Origin: Veillonella tobetsuensis
GTDB lineage: Bacteria > Bacillota > Negativicutes > Veillonellales > Veillonellaceae
Assembly: GCF_001078375.1 (NCBI RefSeq)
Contig: NZ_BBXI01000002.1
Location: 62,001 to 126,000, forward strand
Reading direction: 5' to 3'
DNA length: 64,000 nucleotides
Below the pieces are notes generated by a model. The model was given only the letters and a program-made list of their open reading frames with translations, made no database searches and was not told where the DNA came from. A program made the position numbers and the translations under genes. Position 1 is the first letter of the stretch. Each line of letters starts with the position of its first letter. Below are positions 42,952 to 52,722 of this stretch, piece after piece.

Positions 42952-44279
42952 ATGTTTGCCCCTTTTCTCACATAGAACCAGAAGCACACCGCTACAGTTA
43001 CAAGGTTGAATGCAAGTAATACGGCGAAGGCTGGGTGAATGTTGCCGAATGTGGAGTATACGAAACCGAAGATTTTAGGTGTAATGAATGCACCGTATGC
43101 AGCTACGGCAGCTACGAAGCCTGTGATTAAAGAGGATAACAACGGATTACCAAATACGTGAGGAATCATACGGAATGTGGCACCTGTTGCGAAACCACAG
43201 CATACGAATGTTAATACGGACATAGCAAAGAAGAATGGGAAGTTGTGCATATCAACGCCCACTGCGATAAGCGCTGTTGTAGCACATAGGCCGATAAGGC
43301 TAACAAAAGTAACCTTTGTACCGCTATTAATTTTATCTGCTAACCAACCGCCTACAGGGCGAAGGGCACCTGCTACAAGGGGGCCTACGAATGCAATGGA
43401 TGCAAATGGAACTTCAGGGAATTCTTTACCTACTAAGAGGCCTAGTGCTGCTGCATAACCAGAGAAAGCACCGAAAGAACAAGTGTAAAGTAATGTAAGA
43501 GCCCATGTGTGTTTGTTGCCAAAGATTTGTACAAGATTTTTAGGATTTGGTTTGTCTAGAGGCAAGTTGTCCATGAATCGAGTCATCAATGCAAGGATAA
43601 CAACGAGTGGTACAATCCACATGAAAGCTGCATTGGCAAGGTATACTGCATTACCTTTGATGATAGCAGGTGTTACACCAAAGACATTGCCTAATGTAGC
43701 AGAACCCATAGCGAATGGTGCTAAGAAGTAAATTACAGAAATACCAAGGTTACCAATACCGCCATTGATACCAAGGGCTGTACCTTTTTCGGATTTAGGG
43801 AAGAAGTTGCCAATGTAGGCCATGGATGACGAGAAGTTAGCGCCCGCTAAACCGATAAGGGCGGTTAAAATCATGAATGTAGTGTACGAAGTAGTTGTAT
43901 CCTGTACAGCAAAGCCGAGCCATACAACAGGGACCAACAAAATGATGGTGGAAATGAATGTCCAGTTTTTACCACCCATAAGTGCGGGCATATAAGTGTA
44001 CACAAAGCGTAATGTAGCACCTACGAGGCCTGGGAAGGCAGCAAGTGTAAATAATTGGTCGGTTGTAAAATGGAATCCCGCACTATTTAATTGGGCTGCG
44101 ATGGTGGACCATAGATACCATACACAAAAGGATAAAGTTAGGGCAATAGTGGATATTACCAAGTTTTGTTTGGCGATTTTTTTACCAAACTTTTCCCAAA
44201 ACTCGGGATTTTCTGGTTGCCAGTTCGCAACAATCTCTTTGCGACTCGCACCTACTTGAGGCATTTTCAGTTCTGACAT
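42942..44279 (-). CDS. narK: Nitrate/nitrite transporter (MFS, NarK-type)
   Basis: 445 residues, ATG 44279 behind AAAGGAGAGC. Twelve membrane helices are expected. Nitrate-porter signatures are visible: ANFSSSMAYIGNFFPKSEKG followed by GINGGIGNLG, and GALRPVGGWLADKI. It imports nitrate and/or exports nitrite across the inner membrane for the narGHJI reductase. It is divergent from the Crp/Fnr gene that precedes narGHJI. Its final codons form the arm of the nested repeat element. Confidence 0.93.
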   Translation of the reverse strand: MSELKMPQVGASRKEIVANWQPENPEFWEKFGKKIAKQNLVISTIALTLSFCVWYLWSTIAAQLNSAGFHFTTDQLFTLAAFPGLVGATLRFVYTYMPALMGGKNWTFISTIILLVPVVWLGFAVQDTTTSYTTFMILTALIGLAGANFSSSMAYIGNFFPKSEKGTALGINGGIGNLGISVIYFLAPFAMGSATLGNVFGVTPAIIKGNAVYLANAAFMWIVPLVVILALMTRFMDNLPLDKPNPKNLVQIFGNKHTWALTLLYTCSFGAFSGYAAALGLLVGKEFPEVPFASIAFVGPLVAGALRPVGGWLADKINSGTKVTFVSLIGLCATTALIAVGVDMHNFPFFFAMSVLTFVCCGFATGATFRMIPHVFGNPLLSSLITGFVAAVAAYGAFITPKIFGFVYSTFGNIHPAFAVLLAFNLVTVAVCFWFYVRKGANMNV

Positions 44280-44419
44280 GAGAGCTCTCCTTTAAGTAAA
44301 ACACATGTGATAAAAGGGGAAGATCTTTTTACACAAACTATACGGCACATTTTCATAAAAAATTTTCATGTGAATCATACAAAAAAAGTAGTATTATAAA
44401 AATAGAGAATGTGCCTAAA

Positions 44420-44463
44420 ATCACAACATTATTATATAAAACAAAATATAATAATGTTGTGAT
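44420..44463. promoter_or_regulatory. Long inverted repeat in the narK-regulator intergenic region
   Basis: ATCACAACATTATTATAT and ATATAATAATGTTGTGAT are perfect 18-base arms with an eight-base spacer, midway between the divergent narK and Crp/Fnr genes. It could be a regulator binding region or an insulating hairpin. No canonical FNR box (TTGAT-N4-ATCAA) is visible in the interval. Confidence 0.5.
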
Positions 44464-44612
44464 GAAAAACACACTTATATAAGAATTAATCGGTTATAAT
44501 GTTGGTAATATACGTAAGTATATAGTATATGTGCCTTTTGCCCATGTGTTTTGTGAAAGCAACTTTCAAAAAGGACATGGTCAAATGACACTAAAGGATG
44601 CACGGTGATAGT

Positions 44613-45299
44613 ATGGAACAGGAGTTAATAAACCAGTTACTTGCATTGCCAGGTGAAACAATTCATCTTGAAAAAGGAGAATTTCTGTTTCACGAAGGTG
44701 ATATAGCAGATCATTTTTTTATTGTTCGTAAAGGTAGACTTAGTATTAAGAAATTTGAGGCTAGTGGTCATATTTTTGCTCATCGTTTGGTGGGACCTAA
44801 TAATGTGCTTGGCGAAATTCCTTTATATGAGACAAATACTCGGACTTACGTGTTTAATGCGATTGCACGTGAAAAATGCTCGGTATATTCGATTCGTTAT
44901 GATGTGTTAGAACCAGCCATTGCAAAGGACCATTCCTTGGCTATTGCGATGATGAAAATCTATACACTTCACATGCGGCGACAACAGGCCAAGTATAGAG
45001 ACTTGTTGTTGTATGGCAAAAAAGGTGCATTCTATTCGACTTTATTGCGTTTGGCTAATAGCTACGGTATAAAACGCGATGACGGTATCTATATCGACAT
45101 TGCTTTAACAAACCAAGAATTAGCTGAATTTGCTGCCACATCTCGGGAAAGTTTAAACCGCATGCTTAGTGAGTTACGAAAATTAGGCTATGTAGCCTAT
45201 GATAAACACCATCTGGTAATCTGTGACTTCGATGCATTAATCGGATTACTCGATTTGGATACGGAAACGATAGATCCTAATATCAGTAATATCGAATAA
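44613..45299 (+). CDS. Crp/Fnr-family transcriptional regulator
   Basis: 228 residues from ATG 44613, preferred because GGTGAT sits upstream; ATG 44598 overlaps its own purine run. The N-terminal cyclic-nucleotide-type beta-barrel starts ETIHLEKGEFLFHEGDIADH and the C-terminal winged helix contains TNQELAEFAATSRESLNRML. The four cysteines that bind the FNR iron-sulfur cluster are absent, so it is more like DNR/NNR- or CRP-type than FNR. Position between narK and narGHJI makes it the likely regulator of nitrate respiration; the effector is unknown. Confidence 0.85.
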   Translation: MEQELINQLLALPGETIHLEKGEFLFHEGDIADHFFIVRKGRLSIKKFEASGHIFAHRLVGPNNVLGEIPLYETNTRTYVFNAIAREKCSVYSIRYDVLEPAIAKDHSLAIAMMKIYTLHMRRQQAKYRDLLLYGKKGAFYSTLLRLANSYGIKRDDGIYIDIALTNQELAEFAATSRESLNRMLSELRKLGYVAYDKHHLVICDFDALIGLLDLDTETIDPNISNIE

Positions 45300-45310
45300 T
45301 TGTGGATAAT

Positions 45311-45349
45311 CGCCCTTGCTGTTGGCATTGCTAACGCAAGGGCTTTTTT
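45311..45349 (+). terminator. Terminator after the Crp/Fnr gene
   Basis: CGCCCTTGC pairs with GCAAGGGC around an 18-base region containing GTTGGCATTGCTAAC, followed by six T. It separates the regulator from narG and could allow separate control of the reductase. Confidence 0.75.
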
Positions 45350-45372
45350 GTAGTTTTGAAGGAGGACATGAG

Positions 45373-48300
45373 ATGAGCTTGTTGTCTCAAAAGTTTAAGT
45401 TTCTTCGCAAGAAGAACGTATCTCCAAGCGGTCATCAAATAACTGAAGATGGCGGCCGCGAGTGGGAAAATTTTTATCGTGACCGTTGGTCTTACGATAA
45501 AGTTGTCCGCACAACGCATGGCGTAAACTGTACTGGTTCTTGTAGCTGGAATATCTACGTTAAGAATGGTGTTGTTGCGTGGGAAAATCAGGCTACTGAT
45601 TACCCTGAAACACCAGATGATATGCCGGATTACGAACCACGTGGGTGCCCTCGTGGTGCCACATTCTCTTGGTATCTCTATAGCCCATTGCGCGTAAAAT
45701 ATCCATATGTACGCGGCGAATTGGCTGAGCTTTGGAGAGAAGCTAAAAAGCATGCTAAGAACCCAATCGAAGCTTGGAAATCTATCGTAGAAGATCCTGA
45801 AAAAGCGAAGAAATACAAATCTGCCCGTGGTATGGGTGGCTTTGTGCGCTCCACATGGGATGAAGCGACAGAAATCACTGCAGCATCTTTACTATATACA
45901 GCAAAAACATACGGCCCTGACCGCAACGCGGGCTTCTCTGTAATTCCAGCGATGTCCATGTTGTCCTATGCAGCAGGTGCTCGTTTCCTTAACTTAATGG
46001 GTGGTTCACCATTGTCCTTCTATGACTGGTATGCCGATTTGCCACCTTCTAGCCCTCAAGTTTGGGGTGAACAAACTGATACTCCTGAATCTGGTGACTG
46101 GTATAATGCTGGTTACATCATGACTTGGGGTTCCAACGTACCGTTGACTCGTACGCCTGATGCTCACTTCTTAACAGAGGTTCGTTACAAAGGTACCAAA
46201 GTAGTATCCGTATCTCCTGACTATGCGGAATCTACAACTTCTTCTGATGCTTGGCTTAATGTGAAAGCCGGCACTGATGCGGCTCTTGCTATGGCGATGG
46301 GTCACGTAATCTTAAAAGAATACTACATCGATAAAGAAACTCCATACTTCAAAGAGTATGCTAAAGAGTTTACTGATATGCCATTCCTTGTACGCGTTGA
46401 AGACATCAACGGCGCAGTACAACCAGGCCGTTTCTTAAATGCTAAGGATTTAGGTAGCAAAGAAGACGGTGCTGATTTCCAAACTGTATTGATTGATGAA
46501 ACAACAAATGAAATCGTTGTTCCAAATGGTACAATGGGCGACCGTCACACAAATCCACAAAAATGGAACTTACGCCTTGAAAACCGCAATACAGGGGCTA
46601 AAATTGACCCTCGCTTATCCGTATTTGATCAACGGGAAGATGTGACTATCGTTAAATTGCCATACTTTGGTGACGAAGAGCACGAAGGCGTTATCGAACG
46701 TGCTATTCCAACGATTACAGTACAAACTGTTGATGGTCCTGTAAAAGTAACTACAGTATATGACCTTATTCTTGCTAACTATGGTATAGACCGTGGTATC
46801 GGTGGTGAAGTGGCTAAAGCTTACACTGATGACACTCCTTACACACCTACATGGCAAGAAAAAATTACAGGCGTAAAAGCAGATATTGCTATTGCCACAG
46901 CTCGTGAATTTGCAGATAATGCAGAAAAAACTAAAGGTCGTTCCATGATTATCATGGGCGGTGGTATCAATCACTGGTACCATGCGGATATCATTTACCG
47001 TACAATCTTGAACCTTATCATGTTCTGCGGTACAGAAGGTGTTAACGGTGGTGGCTGGGCTCACTACGTAGGTCAAGAAAAACTTCGTCCTGTTGAAGGC
47101 TGGGGCGGTATCATGACAGCTAACGACTGGAGTAAAGCTCCTCGTTTGCAAAATGGTACATCTTGGTTCTACTTTGCTACAGAACAATACCGTTCTGATT
47201 GCATCGACTTGGCAGACCGCGTATCTAAATTAGCTAAGCCTCGTTATCGTCACCCTGGCGATTACAATGTTTTAGCGGCTCGTTTAGGTTGGTTGCCATC
47301 GTATCCTACTTTCAATAAAGGTAGCCAAGAGTTGGTTAACGATGCTCGTGCAGCTGGTGCTGGTACAGAAGCAGAAATTAATCAATATGTGGCACAAGCA
47401 TTGAAAAATAAAGAATTACAATTCTGCGTAGAAGATCCTGCGGCTAAAGAAAACCATCCACGCAACTTATTCGTATGGCGTGCGAACCTTATCGGTTCCT
47501 CTTCTAAAGGCCATGAATACTTCTTGAAACATTTATTAGGTACTAAAAATGCGGTATTAGAAGATGACGATGCACCTACACGTCCAGAAGAAATCAAATG
47601 GCGTGAAGCTGATGGGGCCGGCAAACTTGACCTCTTAATCGATATCGACTTCCGTATGGCTTCTACAGGCTTGTATTCTGATATCGTATTCCCTGCAGCT
47701 ACATGGTATGAAAAAGAAGACTTGTCTTCTACAGACATGCATCCATATGTTCACGTATTCCAAGCAGCTGTTGATTGTGCATGGGAAACTAAATCTGACT
47801 GGGATACATTCCGTACCCTTGCAGAAACAGTGTCTCGCATAGCAAAAGAGTCTGGCTTCACAGAATACGAAGATATCGTAGCATTGCCTCTTGGTCATGA
47901 CAGCCCAGGTGAAGTGGCTCAACCAGAAGGTAAGGTTCTCGACTGGAGCAAAGGCGAATGTGAGCCAATTCCAGGTAAAACAATGCCTAACCTCGTACAT
48001 GTAAAACGCGATTATAGTCAAATCTTCGAAAAGTTCATCGCTTTGGGACCTAATATTGAAAATAAAATGGGTGCTCATGGCTTGGCGTGGGATGTATCCG
48101 ATGAATACCAAACATTGTATGCACAAAATGGTATTATCGATAATCCAGAATTTATTTCTCATGGCCGTCCAAGCATTTACGAATGTAAGGAAGCTTGTAA
48201 TGTTGTATTAACATTATCTTCTTGTACAAATGGTAAATTGGCTGTTCGCTCTTGGAAAGCGATGGAAGAAAAAACAGGTCTTTCTGGTCTTGAAAAGAAT

Positions 48301-49050
48301 GCAAAAGGCCGCGAACAAGAAAAGATTACCTTCGATGATATGGTTCGCCAACCGCGCTTTATCATTAGCTCTGTAACAAGTACTGGTAAGAACGATAAAA
48401 ACCGTCGTTATTCTCCATTCACAACATCTACAGAGGATAAAGTACCATTCCGTACCGTAACAGGTCGTCAATCCTTCTATTGTGATCATGAAATGATGCG
48501 CGATTACGGTGAAGCTATGGCGTTGTACAAACCTGTATTATCTTATAAACCAGTACAAGGTGACTACAAACAAGAAGGTATTCCAGAAATTACATTGAAA
48601 TACTTAACACCACATAATAAGTGGTCTACACATAGTATGTACTTCGATAGCCAACAAATGTTGACATTGTTCCGTGGTGGCCAAACTATTTGGCTCAATG
48701 AAGATGATGCAGCAGAAATCGGCGTTAAAGATAATGACTGGGTAGAAGCTTTCAACAAAAATGGTGTTGTAGCAGCTCGTGCAGTTGTATCTCCACGTAT
48801 TCCTCGTGGCATTTCCTATATGCATCACTCTCAAGATCGTCACATCAACGTTCCTGGTACGCAAGTTAAGAAAGACCGTCGCGGTGGTACACATAATGCA
48901 CCAACTCATATTCACTTGAAACCGACACACATGATTGGCGGTTATGGTCAATTGAGCTATGGATTTAACTATTATGGCCCAACTGGCAACCAACGTGATA
49001 TGACAATTGTGGCTCGTAAATTGAAGGAGGTGGATTGGCTTGAAGATTAA
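45373..49050 (+). CDS. narG: Respiratory nitrate reductase, alpha subunit
   Basis: 1225 residues, ATG 45373 behind GAAGGAGGAC. Molybdenum (bis-MGD) subunit that reduces nitrate to nitrite. The N-terminal FS0 cluster region is THGVNCTGSCSWNIY with RGCPRG further on. SFYDWYADLPPSSP contains the molybdenum-ligand Asp at residue 218 (E. coli Asp222). Overall it follows the E. coli NarG layout, including WGSNVPLTRTPDAHF and the C-terminal MIGGYGQLSYGFNYY. No cleavable Tat signal is seen, consistent with a cytoplasm-facing membrane-bound enzyme. narHJI follow in an overlapping operon. Confidence 0.96.
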   Translation: MSLLSQKFKFLRKKNVSPSGHQITEDGGREWENFYRDRWSYDKVVRTTHGVNCTGSCSWNIYVKNGVVAWENQATDYPETPDDMPDYEPRGCPRGATFSWYLYSPLRVKYPYVRGELAELWREAKKHAKNPIEAWKSIVEDPEKAKKYKSARGMGGFVRSTWDEATEITAASLLYTAKTYGPDRNAGFSVIPAMSMLSYAAGARFLNLMGGSPLSFYDWYADLPPSSPQVWGEQTDTPESGDWYNAGYIMTWGSNVPLTRTPDAHFLTEVRYKGTKVVSVSPDYAESTTSSDAWLNVKAGTDAALAMAMGHVILKEYYIDKETPYFKEYAKEFTDMPFLVRVEDINGAVQPGRFLNAKDLGSKEDGADFQTVLIDETTNEIVVPNGTMGDRHTNPQKWNLRLENRNTGAKIDPRLSVFDQREDVTIVKLPYFGDEEHEGVIERAIPTITVQTVDGPVKVTTVYDLILANYGIDRGIGGEVAKAYTDDTPYTPTWQEKITGVKADIAIATAREFADNAEKTKGRSMIIMGGGINHWYHADIIYRTILNLIMFCGTEGVNGGGWAHYVGQEKLRPVEGWGGIMTANDWSKAPRLQNGTSWFYFATEQYRSDCIDLADRVSKLAKPRYRHPGDYNVLAARLGWLPSYPTFNKGSQELVNDARAAGAGTEAEINQYVAQALKNKELQFCVEDPAAKENHPRNLFVWRANLIGSSSKGHEYFLKHLLGTKNAVLEDDDAPTRPEEIKWREADGAGKLDLLIDIDFRMASTGLYSDIVFPAATWYEKEDLSSTDMHPYVHVFQAAVDCAWETKSDWDTFRTLAETVSRIAKESGFTEYEDIVALPLGHDSPGEVAQPEGKVLDWSKGECEPIPGKTMPNLVHVKRDYSQIFEKFIALGPNIENKMGAHGLAWDVSDEYQTLYAQNGIIDNPEFISHGRPSIYECKEACNVVLTLSSCTNGKLAVRSWKAMEEKTGLSGLEKNAKGREQEKITFDDMVRQPRFIISSVTSTGKNDKNRRYSPFTTSTEDKVPFRTVTGRQSFYCDHEMMRDYGEAMALYKPVLSYKPVQGDYKQEGIPEITLKYLTPHNKWSTHSMYFDSQQMLTLFRGGQTIWLNEDDAAEIGVKDNDWVEAFNKNGVVAARAVVSPRIPRGISYMHHSQDRHINVPGTQVKKDRRGGTHNAPTHIHLKPTHMIGGYGQLSYGFNYYGPTGNQRDMTIVARKLKEVDWLED

Positions 49051-50467
49051 AGCTCAAGTATCCATGGTCCTAAATTTGGATAAGTGCTTAGGCTGTCATA
49101 CATGCTCTATCACTTGTAAAAATACATGGACGAACCGCGAAGGCGCGGAATATATGTACTTTAATAACGTGGAAACTCGCCCAGGCGTAGGCTATCCACG
49201 TAATTGGGAAGACCAAGAAAAATGGAAGGGTGGCTGGACACTAGATAATTCTGGTAATTTAGCTCTTTCTACAGGTTCTAAAACCAATCGTTTAATGAAA
49301 TTATTCTTCCATCCTGAACAACCAGAATTGAAGGATTATTTCGAACCTTGGACATACGACTATGAAACATTGATTCATGGTGGTCGTAAAAATAACCAAC
49401 CAGTAGCTCGCCCTCGTTCCCTTGTAACGAAACAAAAAATGGAAGTGACTTGGGGCCCTAACTGGGATGATGACTTGGCTGGCGGTCAACATGCTCGCTC
49501 TGATGTGAACTTGACTAAGATGGGCCAAGATATCGTATTTGACTACGAAGAAGTATTCATGCGTTACTTACCACGTCTTTGCAACCACTGCTTGAACCCT
49601 GCGTGCGTAGCTGCATGTCCATCTGGCGCGATCTACAAACGCGACGAAGATGGTGTGGTTCTCGTATCTCAAGATGTATGCCGCGGTTGGAGACATTGCG
49701 TTCCATCTTGTCCATACAAAAAAATCTTTTATAACTGGGAAACTAATAAAGCTGAAAAATGCGTATTCTGTTACCCACGCTTGGAAAATGGCTTGCCTCA
49801 AATCTGTGCTGAAACTTGTGTAGGTCGTATGCGCTATGTTGGCGTTGTATTCTACGACATGGACAAAGTAGAAGCTATGGCAGCTACAAAAAATGAACAA
49901 GATATTTACGAAAATACATTAGATTTGATTTTGGACCCTCATGATCCAGAGGTTATTAAAGCGGCTCGTGCTGAAGGCATCTCTGAAGCATGGATTAAAG
50001 CAGCTCAAAAATCTCCTGTATACAAACTTGTAAAAGAGTGGGGCGTGGCATTGCCATTGCATCCTGAGTATCGTACATTGCCAATGGTTTGGTATGTGCC
50101 ACCACTCAGCCCAATCTTGCAACGCGTAACATCTGATGTATACTTGCCAGATGCACATGAAATGCGCGTACCTGTACAATACCTTGCTAACTTGTTTACA
50201 GCAGGTAATACAGAAATTTTAGCTCGTACATTGCAACGTGTTCTCGACATGCGTGAATACATGCGCCGTCGTGAAACAGGTGACGGTCCTATCGATCACA
50301 ATGTAGATTTAACAGAAGATCAAATGTACGGTATGTACAAATTGTTGGCATTGTCCAAATATAATGATCGCTTTGTTGTCCCATCTGATGTGAAAGTATC
50401 TCGCGAAGGTCGCCTAGAAATGCAACAAAATCGCGGCTTTGCTTGCCCAACAGGGGGATGTCAATAA
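49040..50467 (+). CDS. narH: Respiratory nitrate reductase, beta subunit
   Basis: 475 residues from TTG 49040, 11 bases inside the narG end, with GGAGG nine bases upstream. Four cysteine groups carry the iron-sulfur clusters: CLGCHTCSITC, CNHCLNPACVAACP, CRGWRHCVPSCP (a Trp replaces one Cys, as for the [3Fe-4S] cluster), and KCVFCYPR with CAETC. It passes electrons from NarI to NarG. Translational coupling to narG is likely. Confidence 0.95.
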   Translation: MKIKAQVSMVLNLDKCLGCHTCSITCKNTWTNREGAEYMYFNNVETRPGVGYPRNWEDQEKWKGGWTLDNSGNLALSTGSKTNRLMKLFFHPEQPELKDYFEPWTYDYETLIHGGRKNNQPVARPRSLVTKQKMEVTWGPNWDDDLAGGQHARSDVNLTKMGQDIVFDYEEVFMRYLPRLCNHCLNPACVAACPSGAIYKRDEDGVVLVSQDVCRGWRHCVPSCPYKKIFYNWETNKAEKCVFCYPRLENGLPQICAETCVGRMRYVGVVFYDMDKVEAMAATKNEQDIYENTLDLILDPHDPEVIKAARAEGISEAWIKAAQKSPVYKLVKEWGVALPLHPEYRTLPMVWYVPPLSPILQRVTSDVYLPDAHEMRVPVQYLANLFTAGNTEILARTLQRVLDMREYMRRRETGDGPIDHNVDLTEDQMYGMYKLLALSKYNDRFVVPSDVKVSREGRLEMQQNRGFACPTGGCQ

Positions 50468-50991
50468 TGAAGGATGCTCAGAAAATCGCTCTTATTGCGT
50501 CATTTCTTCTACGCTATCCTGATGAACAATGGTATAACGAATTACCTGAATGGAGAGAGGACGCCCAATCCGTTGGGCATCCTCAACTTCGCCAAGGTTT
50601 ATTAGAATTCTTCGACTATGTAGAGGAATTCGATAAAAAAGAATTCGAAGACCAATTTGTTCGTACCTTTGATTTTAGTCAAAATACAACGATGTATTTG
50701 TCGACTTATGAATTGCAAGGTACTGGGGAACAAGCAGAAGAACTCGTTAAATTTAAAGCGTTCTTCCTAGAAAACGACTATGATTTGCCAAAAGAAATGC
50801 CAGACTATATTCCAGCACTTCTTGAATTATGTGCCGTTATCGATGATGAAAAAGCAAAAGAAATTTACGACTATTGTAAACCAAAATTGGAATACATTAG
50901 AGAACGCTTCATTGAGGCTAAATTGCCTTATGCATTCTTGTTTGATATTATCTTGTCTGTTGCAAATGGATTGGAGGACGGTGCACGATGA
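50467..50991 (+). CDS. narJ: Nitrate reductase assembly chaperone
   Basis: 174 residues from ATG 50467, whose first base is the last base of the narH stop. Acidic, all-helical TorD/NarJ-type protein (QKIALIASFLLRYPDEQWYN, YVEEFDKKEFEDQFVRTFDF). It inserts the molybdenum cofactor and keeps NarGH unattached until maturation; it is not part of the final enzyme. Overlaps narI by four bases. Confidence 0.92.
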   Translation: MKDAQKIALIASFLLRYPDEQWYNELPEWREDAQSVGHPQLRQGLLEFFDYVEEFDKKEFEDQFVRTFDFSQNTTMYLSTYELQGTGEQAEELVKFKAFFLENDYDLPKEMPDYIPALLELCAVIDDEKAKEIYDYCKPKLEYIRERFIEAKLPYAFLFDIILSVANGLEDGAR

Positions 50992-51659
50992 ATCTATTCC
51001 TTTGGGGCGCTTTGCCTTACATCGCTTTCACCTTCTTAATCGTAGGTACTTTGGTTCGTTTCTTCTACTTTGAAAGAAACTGGACCACAAAATCGAGTGA
51101 ATTTTTAGAGAAAAAACAATTGCGCATTGCCAATCCATTGTTCCACTTTGGCTTGCTTTGCGTTATCGGTGGTCACGTAGTAGGTGTGTTAATCCCTAAA
51201 ACTTGGACTGCTGCAATCGGTATTAATGACCATATGTACCATGAAGGTGCGTTATACATGGGTGCTGTAGCGGGTATCATCTTCATCGTAGGCTTCTTGC
51301 TTTTGATGAAACGTCGCTTTACTGTGCCTGCTATGAAAGTTAATACATCTGGCCTTGATAAATGGTTATACTTGTTCTTAACATTAGCCATTTTCAGTGG
51401 TATGGCTGGAACATTGCTTAATGCATCTGGTTTCTTTGATTACCGCGTATCCATCGGTCCTTGGTTCCGCAGCCTATTAGCGTTTATGCCGGATCCATCC
51501 TTGATGGAAGGTGTACCATTTATGTTTAAATTCCACATGTTCGCGTGGATGGCAGTGGCAATCATCTTCCCATTCAGCCGTTTAGTACACTGCTTGAGTG
51601 CGCCACTTAACTATTTAACACGTCCGTTTATCGTATATCGTAAACGAGATCAAAAATAA
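50988..51659 (+). CDS. narI: Respiratory nitrate reductase, gamma subunit (diheme cytochrome b)
   Basis: 223 residues, start ATG 50988 within the narJ stop. Five membrane helices are expected. Heme-ligand His pairs are visible in NPLFHFGLLCVIGGHVVG and in FKFHMFAWM with SRLVHCLSAP. It oxidises menaquinol and anchors NarGH at the inner membrane. Last gene of narGHJI, with a strong terminator behind. Confidence 0.94.
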   Translation: MNLFLWGALPYIAFTFLIVGTLVRFFYFERNWTTKSSEFLEKKQLRIANPLFHFGLLCVIGGHVVGVLIPKTWTAAIGINDHMYHEGALYMGAVAGIIFIVGFLLLMKRRFTVPAMKVNTSGLDKWLYLFLTLAIFSGMAGTLLNASGFFDYRVSIGPWFRSLLAFMPDPSLMEGVPFMFKFHMFAWMAVAIIFPFSRLVHCLSAPLNYLTRPFIVYRKRDQK

Positions 51660-51711
51660 TTAGGATGTTGATTGATTTGTATGCTCTTCTATAATATGAC
51701 AAATTAATCTG

Positions 51712-51761
51712 AGCCCCTTATACGAATAAAGATTAAATTTATTCGTATAAGGGGCTTTTTA
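51712..51761 (+). terminator. Intrinsic terminator after narI
   Basis: AGCCCCTTATACGAATAAA pairs with TTTATTCGTATAAGGGGCT around seven bases, then TTTTTA. It closes the nar operon. Confidence 0.9.
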
Positions 51762-51899
51762 TTTAGAACTATTCTTATTATTATTCTTATAATTAATAGT
51801 ATTTATCTAATATAAGTAATCTACATATAGGCTTACAAATGATAAACTATATTAAGTAGAAATCATATTTATAAGTATTTTTATTTGAGAGGTTTTAAG

Positions 51900-52502
51900 A
51901 TGAATCAAGTTGAAACGAAACAACACAAGAGCATTTACCATATCTTTATATGGATTGCAGTATTTTCCTTAATTATGATTGGTTTATTAGAGTGGGGTTA
52001 CATCGCAGGCGGGCGTGCTTTTGGTAACTACAAAGTGTATACTGGTCTTGTGCCATGGTGTGTATGGATTGTTATGACCTATTTGGCAACTCGTCCTAAG
52101 TGGTTTACAAGCCGTTATAATTTAGGTGATATGTATAAGGTACATCGTGCATTAGGTATAGCAACTGTGGCTGTTATTGCATTCCATTTGTATCTCTATT
52201 TCGGTAAAGCTGCTAAATCTATCCTCGGTTGGTGGGGTGGCTATGTAGCCCTCACTTCTTTTGGTATTGCTACAATTTCTGGTCTTGCATTCTTAACACC
52301 AAAGTTGAGAAAGGTAACGGCATCTGGTCGAACAACAGGTATTTGGCTTCACCGCTTAAATCTTGTAGCATTAGTTGCTGCAGATATTCATATCCATGGC
52401 TTTACACGAATTTCCAAAATGGTACCATTTCTTCAAGTGTTTGATATCATTACATATGGTCTTGTGATTTATTGCATCTACTTGATGTTTAAAAAGAAAT
52501 AA
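51900..52502 (+). CDS. Ferric-reductase-like transmembrane heme protein, copy 1
   Basis: 200 residues, ATG 51900 behind GAGAGGTTTTAAG. About five membrane helices. His residues suited to heme b binding: VHRALGI, AFHLYLYFGK and WLHRLNLVALVAADIHIHGF. This fits the ferric-reductase-like/YedZ (MsrQ) transmembrane domain, without FAD or NAD domains. It probably passes quinol electrons to a periplasmic partner that is not encoded here. About 35-40% identical by eye to the next gene. Its location after narGHJI suggests a respiratory role. Confidence 0.7.
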   Translation: MNQVETKQHKSIYHIFIWIAVFSLIMIGLLEWGYIAGGRAFGNYKVYTGLVPWCVWIVMTYLATRPKWFTSRYNLGDMYKVHRALGIATVAVIAFHLYLYFGKAAKSILGWWGGYVALTSFGIATISGLAFLTPKLRKVTASGRTTGIWLHRLNLVALVAADIHIHGFTRISKMVPFLQVFDIITYGLVIYCIYLMFKKK

Positions 52503-52517
52503 TATATAAGAATTCTA

Positions 52518-52552
52518 TCCCTCTGGATTATGCAGAGGGAATTTTCTTTTTA
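52518..52552 (+). terminator. Terminator between the two ferric-reductase-like genes
   Basis: TCCCTCTG pairs with CAGAGGGA around seven bases, followed by a T-rich run. The paralogues therefore have separate transcripts. Confidence 0.8.
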
Positions 52553-52722
52553 ATAGATTAGATACGTTATTATGAAAGTTTATCAATTGTGATATTGGTA
52601 TACATATTCACTTTACTGAAATAGTTAAAGTTGGTATTATCTTAATAATGATATGAGAAAAAATATGCCCATCATTTACTCGTTCTTTTTTCATTCTCTA
52701 TAGTTGATATGTGAGGTTTATT

